DNA of 64,000 bases from Fragum whitleyi (taxonomy: Eukaryota > Mollusca > Bivalvia > Cardiida > Cardiidae), in assembly GCA_948146395.1 (NCBI GenBank), contig OX411543.1, forward strand, positions 66,599,474-66,663,473. Reading direction: 5' to 3'. The translations under genes and the position numbers were made by a program. Position 1 is the stretch's first letter, and every line of letters starts with the position of its first letter. Shown here in pieces: positions 54,741 through 64,000 of the stretch. The notes beneath the pieces are model-generated. The model worked only from the letters and a program-made list of their open reading frames with translations, was not told where the DNA came from and made no database searches.

Positions 54741-57370
54741 CTATCAAAACATGAAATAGAAGAGACTAATTATTAAAATTATGTAGCGTTGTAACTTAGG
54801 CATAAGCAAAAAACAAAATGTCTTAGTTAAACATCAACTGCCCCGCAACTGATATTTTCAGAAAAAGTGGTTTGAAACAACAAAATTAATTCCATAATTA
54901 AGTTAAGAAACATTGCCTTACTGTTAATAAATCGTATGCATGACTTTTGGAAACAGCAACCTACATACATGTATATGACGACATTAGTTATATCGTGTAC
55001 AGCATAGATCATGTTTTGATATTCTAGCAATCAATTTGGACGTAATCTCATTTAATTAGCCTTTATCAAAAATGCAATGTCCAAAAGAAAAGAATTGATT
55101 GATCTACTAGAGAACTATATGAACTCAATTTCTTCATGTTCGCAAACATATTTCTTTTTGTCTAAAACACGGTATTTAAAAAAGTATTCCATAAGGACGG
55201 TGAAAGCAAGAAAGGTGAATAGGTCATATAAAGTGTTTTGTTCGTGCAAAAGGACTCATTCAAAAACATTATTCTTCTCGTCCAAAACCGAAGTCATATT
55301 CTAACGACCCTTCTATACGCCATCATTTACATGTCGAGTTTCTCAATGGCGACGATAAGCTGTTGACTTAATTCTTCAACAAACCACTTAAACTTTGCCT
55401 TTATATACCACAAAAAAGGGTTGGTCGAGTAATTAATATGAATGTTTAGTTTTCTGGTGGCCATTTTGGTCACCTTCTTAAATGTATCAAATTCCTCAAT
55501 TTCACCAATGATCTATCAAACGAATCCTTCAACAACAGGGCCTTGTGAACAACAACAACAACAAAAATAATTTGTCAGAGTTTTTTTTTTATAGACAAAC
55601 ACATATGATTGATTATATGGAGGAAAAGAATAAAAAAGTGGCCGTAATGAAGATTGTTTCAGTGATCATATGTATTTCTTTCAGTCAGTTACATAAATAA
55701 AATTGAAAATGTAGATGTATAGTAAATGAAATAGAGTTTAGCCTTTTCTCCGGCGTAAAACCCCGGTAAAGCATTGACGGAGAATATCTTAGGAAAGTGA
55801 AAAAAGGTTTTACCCATTCCATGTTCGACGATATCCGCACCAATGATCTCTTCAATAAGTGACACACGCAGACCCAGAACAACATCTATAGTCTTAAGAA
55901 ATAAGAACGATACAAGGATACTCCAGCCACCTATTGCCGCTACACCAAGGGCTTGGACACCCAACTGTCTGAAACCGCCACCCTGCAAGTGGTGTTATGG
56001 CAAGCAATTTTAAATAATCGAAAAACACCGTTCCCGATGAAAACACATTGACTTCTATGGATCGTTTTACGATATCCCGAATTTACATGAACAAAAATGC
56101 TTTAATAAGGAATATTTCATGACTTTAACATTAATGAAACAGTGACTATATTATCGTAAAAGTTAAGAAACGTGCAGAATTGATTAAGGAAAACTTCTGG
56201 GTTTAACAAGAATAAATGTGAAGAGAGAGCATTGAACAAACGACAACGGTAGATAAAAAGATTGCGTCAATGTCGTTCAAATTAAAGATAATAATCGATA
56301 TTCAACATGTTTAACATTCCTTTGATAATATTTGCCTACTATTCTGTAAGTAGTCATTCATGTGAATCGTCACGGACAGTGCGGGCGCTTCATACATAGA
56401 AGCAACGTAAAATTGACAAGGTGAATGATTTTGGAACGATATTGGAATGAATTTAAATGAATTTGAAGTGCGAGTTTTGAAATAGATTAAAATGAGATTA
56501 TTCAATATAACTAAATTCGTCCAAACTGGACTTAATAATCTATATCGATTAACTCCCTTTCATAAAATCAACAAACTTGTGTGTCTTCACAAACCAATCA
56601 GACGTTTTAGAATCCAAACAAGCCAAACTAATCGTGGAATAAATTGACAAATTTCAATGATACTTGTTCAGGTCGATTGTTTTAGACATTTCGGAACATT
56701 TTTGGGTAATTTGAGTGAGTGTTTTGGAGGAATGATAGGAGCTCTGAGTGAGAAAAATAGAACAGTTTTGATCGAGGTCAACGTCAAAGTAAAGATGCTA
56801 CTAACTTTAATAATTTTTCACACTAGCCAATTAAAAACAATAGATTTGCAGAGCGTTTTAAGCCATTTATTTGCTGAGGTTTTTACATCCATTACTTATG
56901 ATTTTAATTGCTTAAAGTATATGTATAATTGACTGGTTTTCCATTAGCACCTTTTTCCGGAAAGAACCGATTTTCATTATAAACTTTCGACATTACTACC
57001 TGAAATTGATTTTGACCTACCATGTTAATTATATGGATCGTCCTTTCTTTGCCTTAAAAGACTTATTTTTTGTGTTTGTTCATCACTTTTAAAAAAACAA
57101 CCCTTTTGATATCAACCTTTTTAAATTGTTAACAGGATTCAGAGTGTATATTATGCAAGACGAAAGTTGAAAAGAAATCGTATCTAGCCGCTAAATGGTC
57201 CCTGTGGTAGTCGACGGATAGAGAAAATAAACATTTTTCATCACTTACATAGAAGAGCCCTGGTCTAACGTGATTGAGATAAAGAGCGTCCAATAAACTG
57301 TCATCTCTCGTAAATAGTCCGGCCGCAAGTAGTCCCCAAGCTCCAGACATAGCGTGTGTCCCTACGCAAC
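54073..57370 (-). CDS. Ammonium transporter (AMT family), last three exons
   Basis: Minus-strand exons 57370-57249, 55982-55814 and 54740-54073 join in frame through GT-AG introns. Together they encode the last third of an AMT-type ammonium channel/transporter, a plasma-membrane protein of eleven membrane segments that moves NH3/NH4+. Diagnostic pieces are VGTHAMSGAWGLLAAGLF, a GLFYGGGF junction, LGVQALGV and the cytoplasmic helix GADIVEHG followed by a Tyr, the family's conserved C-terminal signature. The N-terminal segments are missing; no AMT-like exon was found between 57371 and 58585, and a LINE lies beyond, so the 5' exons are probably outside the window. The remainder is intact, with no stop or frameshift, so this looks like a functional gene cut by the window edge. 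Confidence 0.85.
54741..55813 (-). other. AMT last intron
   Basis: AT-rich, bounded by GTAAAA donor and TGATAG acceptor on the minus strand. Short open frames (for example 55077-55304 on the other strand) have no recognisable similarity and no splice context. No repeat was recognised. Confidence 0.6.
55814..55982 (-). CDS. AMT gene, penultimate exon: last membrane helix and C-terminal signature
   Basis: Acceptor TTGCAG precedes 55982; the donor GTAAAA starts at 55813. The 169-nt exon begins GGGFRQLGVQALGV, crosses the membrane (a helix with GGWSILVSFLFLKTIDVV) and ends in the cytosolic helix EEIIGADIVEHGMG. The D and HG of this helix are the conserved AMT C-terminal signature needed for coupling between subunits in characterised homologues. 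Confidence 0.85.
55983..57248 (-). other. AMT penultimate intron, carrying a MITE
   Basis: Intron between the two membrane exons. It holds a MITE-1 copy at about 56405-56800. The flanks on either side are AT-rich with nothing else recognised. Confidence 0.6.
56405..56800 (+). mobile_element. MITE-1 in AMT intron
   Basis: AAATTGACAAGGTGAATGAT at the left, AACCAATCAGACG at about 56592 and GAGTGAGTGTTTTGG in the right part; the termini are eroded. Confidence 0.8.
57249..57370 (-). CDS. AMT gene, antepenultimate exon
   Basis: Acceptor CGTCAG precedes 57370; donor GTAAGT follows 57249 (reading down the minus strand). The 122-nt exon encodes a membrane helix, VGTHAMSGAWGLLAAGLF, then a loop ending in GLFY. 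The THAMSGAWG segment is typical of animal AMT proteins and lines the lower channel. Upstream exons were not found nearby. Confidence 0.85.
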
Positions 57371-57409
57371 CTGACGAGCAATCAAATGGCAATTTTTTTT
57401 ATCTAAGTC

Positions 57410-57850
57410 ACATCATCCCGCCCCGCCCTACTGGTGCTCTTGCCCCTGGTGACCCCATAGTCACGATTGTAGCTATCTTAATTATTGTTGATGAGATGAT
57501 AATCCAAGTCAGATTCAAGCCTTAAGGGCGACTGATTAAGAAGGGGAAGAATTGTAAACTTTTCTTAATTTAGGTCCAAGTACTACCCCCTCTCTTCCTT
57601 TGCTCTGTACCTGATTGTCCAACAGTGAAGATTTTTAACTATTAACATTTAGGCCAATGATAATGACCCATGTCAAATATAATAGCTCTGTTGGAAACCT
57701 AGTTTAAGAAGAATAGTTTCGAAGATTTCTAATTCGATCCGAGTGATTCTCCCTCTCCCCTGCCCCTGGTGGTCCCACAGTCTTAACTTTAGCTAATTGT
57801 ACTAAGATCTAAAAGGTAATGGTCCATGCCAAATTTCAAAACTATAGGTC
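57410..57850 (+). repeat. Diverged ~320-bp repeat pair
   Basis: TTGCCCCTGGTGACCCCATAG (57449) and CTGCCCCTGGTGGTCCCACAG (57761) start two units sharing several other short matches. Probably another pearl-like core. Confidence 0.5.
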
Positions 57851-58589
57851 GCCGACTTGTGGAAACCGTGACATTTTGTTGTATCTCTGGTATTACCTTA
57901 TGCGTTTATTCGAAACTTGGCACTCACATGAACTATCAGAAGAGCATTATATCAAGGGAAATAACTCTACAGACACATTGGCGAGTATTCGCTATCCAGC
58001 ACTTCACAGTTGAACTTAAGCAACCTTATACAGTTCTCTTCTTATTTGATAAGACGGGGTGCGTGTTTTGATACATGAAATCAATAAAGGAGTACCTGGT
58101 AGTCTTGAACAAATTCCCTAGATGCGATATGTAGCGTGATACTTTTTCAGGACGAGAATCTCATGTAACTTTAATCACTAAACACATTTTTTCTGAAGAT
58201 TGATTGAATTAATACCTTTACAACAATTTCGTGTGAATTGGTACTTTTCTACATAATTACTAGAATAATATTTTCAGCAAAATAAGTGTTAGACACTGAA
58301 TCCAACAAGAAAAACATGCGTCCTTTATCGCCCACCTGAGTTTGTAGAATAAACCTTTTTTTTTCAAATTCACTTCTTTTCTCTCTGACATATATATGTA
58401 ATTCATCAACAGAGAGCAAGATGAATAGTCATTTTTATCATATATGATCAGCAGATTACTTTAAAAAAATCGTCTGTAAATCTTGAGGTTTTTGGAAGGT
58501 GTGGAATGCTTTATAACAGTGTTCTTCTTAATTTTCTATGCTGGTTTATTTTTTTTTTCTATTTTTTTGAAGGAATAAATTTCAATGTT
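57851..58589. other. Between AMT exon and LINE, nothing recognised
   Basis: No AMT exon in any frame; AT-rich with short chance open frames. Confidence 0.5.
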
Positions 58590-59193
58590 TGAATGAAAAA
58601 GATGCCCCCAGCTGGGCGGGGGGATAGAAATAGTCGGCTGCTGTCCATGTAGTACATGGTAAGACCCCAAACAAACGGACCTGCCTGTTCGCCGTGGGCT
58701 GCGACCCGTAATGCCTGATGACGGGATCCTGGTGGTTGAGTGACCTCAGGGATTGGCTAGGTCCTGTGTTTGCAACACACCACTTTGGCCCCGAGTTGGG
58801 ATAAACGGGAGGTCGGGCGGGCCCGACCCGATCAATCGGCTGGTCATGCCTTGCTCTAGGGCGTTTTTATCAAAAGACTGGTCTTTTAATTGTTTTCTGT
58901 AGACCACCGTTTTCAATAAATGACGTTTTCACTTAGGCCTTAGAAGGTGGTGGCTCATGGGCCAATCGGGTAAATTTGGTGTTTGATCGACAATTTTACT
59001 GTCTGATGTCTACTCATGCTTGGTTGAAATATTCATCGGCGTAATTTTGCTTGATCTAGCCATTTTGCACGAGTATATCGGCGATGTATCCCCGGCACCT
59101 CTCCTGAGATGGAATTCCCCAGGTTAGGTGTCCCCTTGTAGGACTCCGAGTGCGGGTGGTTTGGAGCATCGCCGATGAATTCAATCAACTATC

Positions 59194-59770
59194 ATGGCAA
59201 CCAACAAAAAAACCAAGCGCTATTTGTCAGACTCTGAAGACGAACCACAATTTTCACAGTCATTTTCAAAGTTCATCGTGGTTGAGAGTATCGGCCCAGA
59301 AAACCCAATTACGGAATTGTCTCCCTTTATCATTTAGAAGCAGATACAAGCTATCCTTAGAACTCCTAAATCGGTTACATCACTCAGAAATGAAACTCTG
59401 CTAGCTGAAGTGTGCAAGAAAAAACAATCAGAAAATCTATTAAAAATTAGAATGTTCTTCAATATTAAAGTCAAAGCGTATCCCCATGAAAGGCTAAATA
59501 CATGTAAGGGAGTTATAAGATGCAAAGATCTTTCTAAATGCACAATTCATGAAATCAAAGAAAATCTAAGAAATCAAGGAGTGACAGAAGTTAAACGTAT
59601 AGAATTCAAAAGGGATGGAAAATCAATTAAAAACAAATACGTTCATTCTCACTTTTGACGACCCGACACTACCTCCAGATATTAGAATCGGATATCAAAT
59701 AGTTAAAGTCGACGTCTTTGTTCCAAACCCGCTCAGATGCTTTAACTGTCAAAGGTTCGGCTGTAAGTAT
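59194..59770 (+). pseudogene. LINE ORF1 (gag-like, RRM-type plus zinc knuckle) remnant
   Basis: ATG at 59194 starts a Lys/Ser/Asp-rich N-terminus that hits TAG at 59335. The same frame then resumes, with a region resembling the ORF1 nucleic-acid-binding domain (KAYPHERLNTCKGVI), to a frameshift near 59641. The next frame reads LPPDIRIGYQIVKV and then RCFNCQRFG, the start of a CCHC zinc knuckle. The His and last Cys of the knuckle are gone because the sequence jumps directly into the endonuclease region. Confidence 0.7.
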
Positions 59771-60480
59771 CTCTTTAAATAAAACAATTACTCTGTGCTC
59801 TGTTTATCTTCCTCCAAGTTCCCCTGTTGATGGCAGAAAACTTGATCATCTCGTCGCTCAGCTACCTAAACCTTTTATGCTTATGGGGGATTTCAATTCT
59901 CACCATAAGTTATGGGGGTGCTCCAATACAGACGACAAGGGTCGTACTGTTGAGGATTTTGTAACAAGGCATGATCTTGTTTTACTGAATGATAAATCTA
60001 AAAGTTATCTTCATCCTTCTTCATTAGATTTGACTATTTGCAGTCCTGATATTTTTCCTGGTTTTTCATGGAAAGTAGTTTCTGACCTTCATGGTAGTGA
60101 CCATTTCCCTATTCAGATCTCCGAATAAGGACCATCTGTTCAGGAGCGCCCTAGGCGTTGGAAACTCCATAAGGCTAATTGGGAACTTTTTAGAACCACA
60201 TGTGAACAGTCGATAAATCCAGAAGCCTTTGATGACTTTGAAAACTCTGCAGATCTGTTTACAACTTTACTTTATTCTGCTGCAGAAAAAAGTATTCCAC
60301 AAATATCGCCTGACCCAAAAAATCCAAACAAGCCATGGTTCAATGATGATTGCAAAAGGGCTGTAGCTGAAAGAAAACGTGCTCTTAGAGCATTTGGCTT
60401 AAGGCCTTCAAAGGAAAATCTTTACAAATTTAAAATTGCACGTGCGAAAGCACGTCGTACTATTAAACAAGTAAGCGTTC
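59724..60480 (+). pseudogene. LINE ORF2, endonuclease remnant and linker
   Basis: The C-terminal half of an apurinic-type endonuclease: VYLPPSS, the GDFNSHH motif and SDHFPI near the end. The N-terminal catalytic motifs are missing through the deletion. A TAA at 60126 interrupts the frame, which is otherwise open past it through a Lys/Arg-rich linker to a frameshift near 60471. Confidence 0.75.
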
Positions 60481-60541
60481 GTCTTGGAGACAGTATGTCT
60501 CTAGATTAAATTCTAGATCATCTGTCAAAAAGACTTGGGAC

Positions 60542-61608
60542 ATGATACGTAAAATTAGTGGGAAGAATACATCACTTAATGTCGGTCATCTTAAAACGGA
60601 TGACGATAACACAGTTTCCTCAAAACATGACATTGCTAATGTCTTGGCAGACACGTTTGCCAAGAAATCTTCCTCTTCTAATTATTCACCTGCGTTTCAG
60701 AAGTTTCAAGGTGAAAAAGAAAAGTCTAAACTTAATTTCAGTTCCAGAAATCTGGAACACTATAATAGAGACTTTTCCGTTAAGGAATTGAAAAAAGCTT
60801 TAAAAAAGTGTCACGACACTGCTGTCGGATCAGATGCTTTTCATTATCAATTCCTCAAACGTTTGCCATCTCGTTCCCTTCATTGCTTACTTGAAATTTA
60901 TAATCAGGTATGGAAGACGGGAAGCATTCCAGCCTCTTGGCGGGAAGCTATCGTTATTCCAATACCTAAACCAGGTATAGATTCCACAAATCCTTCAAAT
61001 TACCGCCCTATTGCTTTAACTAGTTGCATTTGTAAAACCATGGAAATAATGGTTAATGATCGTCTTGTTTGGTTTCTTGAAAAGAACCACCTTATTACGG
61101 AAGTCCAAAGTGGCTTTCGTAAACAGAGAAGCACTCTTGATCATCTTGTTCGCTTCGAGACATTTATTCGAGAAGCCTTTATAAAGAAGGAACACGTTGT
61201 TTCTGTCTTTTTCGATCTCGAAAGTGCTTATGATACCACTTGGAAGTATGGAATTATGAACGACCTCTATGATTTCGTTATACGAGGTCGCCTTGCCTTT
61301 TTCATCTCAGCTTTTTTGGATGAACGTCAGTTTAGAGTCCGTGTTGGAGATACTTTATCTGATCCCATGAACAAGAAATGGGTGTTCCCCAGGGGAGTAT
61401 TTTATCGGTGACACTGTTTAGTGTCAAAATAAACAACATCGTTAAAACTGTTTGCCCTGGTGTGGAATGTTTTCTCTACGTTGACGACTTTTGTATCTGC
61501 TACAGATCAAAACATATGCATACAATTGAAAGACAATTGCAACAAGTCTTGAACAATCTTTCAAAATGGTCAAATGAAAACAGCTTTAAGTTTTCGAAGA
61601 CTAAAACT
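60542..61608 (+). pseudogene. LINE ORF2, reverse transcriptase region
   Basis: Frame 60542-61377 carries RT blocks: PASWREAIVIPIPKPG, NYRPIALTS, SGFRKQRST and FFDLESAYDTTW. The frame then shifts and continues as MGVPQGSILSVTLF and YVDDF, the catalytic core, where the usual first residue of the box is Tyr and the two Asp are intact. A stop and frameshift at about 61609 end this piece. Confidence 0.85.
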
Positions 61609-61610
61609 TA

Positions 61611-63146
61611 ATGTATGCATTTTTTCCAATCGAGAAAATGCACCTTGATCCAGATTTAAAGTTAGACGGAGTACCGATTGAAGTTGTCAAGGAATTCAAG
61701 TTCTTAGGTCTATTATTTGACTCTAAGCTTTCGTTTATTCCACACATTGACAATTTAAAAAATAAATGCCAAAAGGCACTTAACCTTTTACGTGTTGTAT
61801 CCAGTATGGATTGGGGAGCCGATAAAAAGGTTCTATTGCGCCTCTATAGGGCACTTGTAAGATCAAAGCTAGACTATGGCTGTGTTGTTTATGGTTCTGC
61901 GCGCCCTTTATACCTTCGTAAACTTGATACTTTTCATAATCAGGGATTGCGCTTGGCGTTGGGTGCATTTAGAACATCACCAATTAACACTGTTTATACA
62001 GAAGCAAATGAACCTTCCTTAAATTTACGCAGGAAGAAGCTTTCCATGCAATATTATTTAAAACTAAAATCAAATCCCGATAATCCTACTCATAAAGTTG
62101 TTTTTGAACCTAAATATAGAGAGGCTTTTAAAAAGAAAAAGAACCCAATACTTCCTTTTAGTTTGCTCTGTGAAGCCGATGTAAGCTCTCTAGATTTTGA
62201 CCTAGAGGACGTGGCAGAACATATTGTTCCTGATGTTCCTTTGTGGACATATAAAAGCACCACTGTTCTTTATGATCTTGCTTCAAGCAAAAAGGATGCA
62301 ACAGATCCATCTATTTTTAAAACCAAATTCTTGGAAGTCAAAGAAAATTACACATCTTATGAAGAAATATACACCGACGGTTCAAAAGATGGCGAAAAAG
62401 TTGCTTCAGCCACTATTTTAGATGGCGAAAAATATCAATTCCGCCTTCCAAATAACTCTTCTATTTTTTCAGCCGAGCTTAAGGCCATTGATCTCGCACT
62501 CGATCATATGATCGCAGAACGTCTCTCTCGCTATATCATTTTTACTGACTCTATGTCAAGCATGCAAGCGATTGAGCACGAAAAAACTCTCGTTTTCTGT
62601 TGGCTTCCAAGCCATATTGGTATTCGTGGTAATGAAGAGGCAGATAAAGCTGCCAAGGAGGCATTATCACTAGAAATTTTACCTTTTGAAGTACCTTTTA
62701 CCGATTTTAAACCAGCGATTCATGGCTTCATTCAGGATGTCTGGAAGAACTGTTGGTCCGATCTAGCAAACCACAGTAATAAATTATACTCTGTTCGTCA
62801 AGATCTTGGCGATTGGTTGCCTGGTTACAGGTCTAACCGTCGCGAAGAACTTGTATTGACTCGACTGCGCATTGGGCATACGCATCTCACTCACTCTTAC
62901 CATTTAAAGGGAGAGGAGATGCCAATATGCATTCCATGCAACACCCCTCTAACCGTTAGTCACATATTCATAGAATGTTTAGATTTCTCTTCTATCAGAG
63001 ACAATTATTTTAAAGTTGAGAGTATGAAGACCCTTTTTGACTCTATTAAGATTGAGCTAATTTTTGGTGAACGAACGTCGTTCACCAGTGTTATATACCA
63101 TGTCAGGAAAATCCTGTTGGATGTTAATACATTTGAAATAAAGTAG
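61611..63146 (+). pseudogene. LINE ORF2, thumb and RNase H region (511 codons open)
   Basis: The longest open frame in the window. It begins with the RT thumb (FLGLLFDSKLSF, RLYRALVRSKLDYGC) and ends in RNase H: IYTDGSKDG, SAELKAI, FTDSMSSMQAI and GNEEADKAAK supply the D-E-D-D residues. About 20 residues normally found between the third motif and the CWLPSH segment are missing. The C-terminal CX2C-H-C-like segment (CIPCN, HIFIEC) is present. The stop is TAG at 63144. Confidence 0.85.
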
Positions 63147-63714
63147 CGCCTCTTAAAATTCAATTTAGTATCTTTCAATATTTTTCTTCGCAAAATCACT
63201 CTTTATTTCTTGAATGGCATGGTACTATTATTCTTTATCAAGTGAAGATAATGAAAATTCGCCTTGAAAAACACAAAATGATCTTGCAATGTTTATCAAG
63301 GGAATTTTTGATCGGCGTAAGCTTGTCGAGAGTTTTAAGCAAAAACAAAGTTTGTGTCTAAACACCGTAGAGACAGATACTATGTTTTTGACCCAAGCCT
63401 GCGCTGATGCAACTTGTAGTAATTAGCCGGAAATACGTGTTTATTTAGGTCATGTCCTCTTGAACTTACATTCGGCAATACTCGGGCGATCTCCGACGTC
63501 TCCGATTTAAATATAGGTTACAGAATCGGCCGAGTTCAGACGAATGACACATCAAGACACCTTGTGTCATTAGAAACGGTAACGCGGTGTTCCATAACTT
63601 TTCAACTAGCGACAGTCAGTCTCGAGACGGGTTTTAAGAATGATTCGACATGTGTTCTACATGTACAACCTTTCTTGTACCTTTTATTTGAATAGGGATG
63701 AACGCAGCTATTAA

Positions 63715-63716
<2 letters not shown>

Positions 63717-63769
<53 letters not shown>
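63717..63769. repeat. TTGA microsatellite between LINE and SINE tails
   Basis: About 13 perfect TTGA/GATT units. The upstream LINE ends into it and the downstream reverse-oriented SINE starts from it, so it is the 3' tail of one or both. Confidence 0.9.
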
Positions 63770-63771
<2 letters not shown>

Positions 63772-64000
63772 GGGTTTTACGCCGCTTTCAACATTATTTC
63801 AGTTATATCGCGGCGGCTGGAGCACCTAACAATGGATTCCTGGTATTTTTCACACCAGTACTACCATTACATCCTTTCCTAGCCTCCGCTATCTCACATC
63901 GGTCTACGATTACCGACTCATTGGTGAGAGGCAAATAGTCGGAAAGAATGAGTGCCGCCGTCGGGGATCGAACCCGGGACCTCTAGTTTGACAGTCCGGC
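63770..64000 (-). mobile_element. SINE-A copy (tRNA-derived), cut by the window end
   Basis: Nearly intact copy in reverse orientation. It has the body hallmarks (CGGCGGCTGGAGCACC, AGTCGGAAAG) and tRNA-like head with a box B (GGATCGAACCCGGGACC). The last tRNA-like bases run past the window end. Confidence 0.9.

Larger units (their letters stand above)
58590..63716 (+). mobile_element. Decayed LINE of the I/Nimb group (ORF1, endonuclease, reverse transcriptase, RNase H)
   Basis: The unit has a GC-rich leader (about 58590-59190), an ORF1 remnant, ORF2 pieces and a 3' UTR to about 63716. An RNase H domain after the reverse transcriptase places it in the I superfamily; the gene order and zinc-knuckle ORF1 fit Nimb/I-type elements. 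It is dead: ORF1 has a stop at 59335 and a frameshift near 59641, an internal deletion near 59760 removes the ORF1 end and the ORF2 start, and ORF2 has an in-frame stop at 60126 and frameshifts near 60471, 61377 and 61609. The 3' end abuts a TTGA microsatellite. The outer 5' boundary is approximate. Confidence 0.8.

Noticed and set aside
55077..55304. Small Lys-rich ORF in the AMT intron
   Set aside because: No similarity recognised, antisense to the gene and inside its intron.
59410..59658. Independent small gene
   Set aside because: It is the middle of the LINE ORF1 after a premature stop.

Overview
The window is nuclear DNA from an animal, most likely a bivalve mollusc. It is AT-rich, has no dense coding, and its real exons are short pieces bounded by GT-AG splice sites with large introns. 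The repeat landscape also points to a bivalve: tRNA-derived SINEs, TIR MITEs, a LINE with an RNase H domain, and several pearl-like elements with 120-180 bp tandem cores next to CGTC/ACGG-type microsatellites. The species call is inference; no species-specific marker was recognised.

Two host genes are visible. (1) A seven-exon gene on the + strand (8319-38552) is the main find. Its exons join in frame with matching phases to encode 440 residues: a short cytoplasmic N-terminus, one membrane segment with no signal peptide (type II topology), a Ser/Thr/Pro-rich stalk, two Ig-like domains, and a C-terminal six-cysteine chitin-binding-like module, followed by a poly(A) signal. Two Ig domains plus a C-terminal chitin-binding domain is the arrangement of the secreted VCBP immune proteins of amphioxus and Ciona. 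Here the same order is hung on a membrane anchor. (2) The last three exons of an AMT-family ammonium transporter lie on the - strand (54073-57370), with a long low-complexity cytoplasmic tail. Its 5' exons are not in the window; a 5-kb LINE lies on their side.

Layout: 1-8.3 kb is repeat-rich 5' flank (SINE, fold-back MITE, pearl-like units, TIR MITEs). 8.3-38.6 kb is the VCBP-like gene, whose introns hold SINEs of three tRNA-like types, long-TIR and fold-back elements, a GAAGTGTGAAGT minisatellite, a pearl-like array (27.65-29.6 kb) and an 85-nt-arm hairpin. 38.6-54 kb is intergenic, with three more pearl-like elements, further MITEs and a dead Tc1/mariner transposase. 54-57.4 kb is the transporter 3' end. 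57.4-63.7 kb holds tandem-like repeats and a decayed I/Nimb-type LINE, joined through a TTGA microsatellite to a SINE that runs off the window end.

The two host genes show no shared pathway; they are simply neighbours in convergent orientation. Most of the rest is transposon-derived. No rRNA, functional tRNA, CRISPR array or operon was seen.
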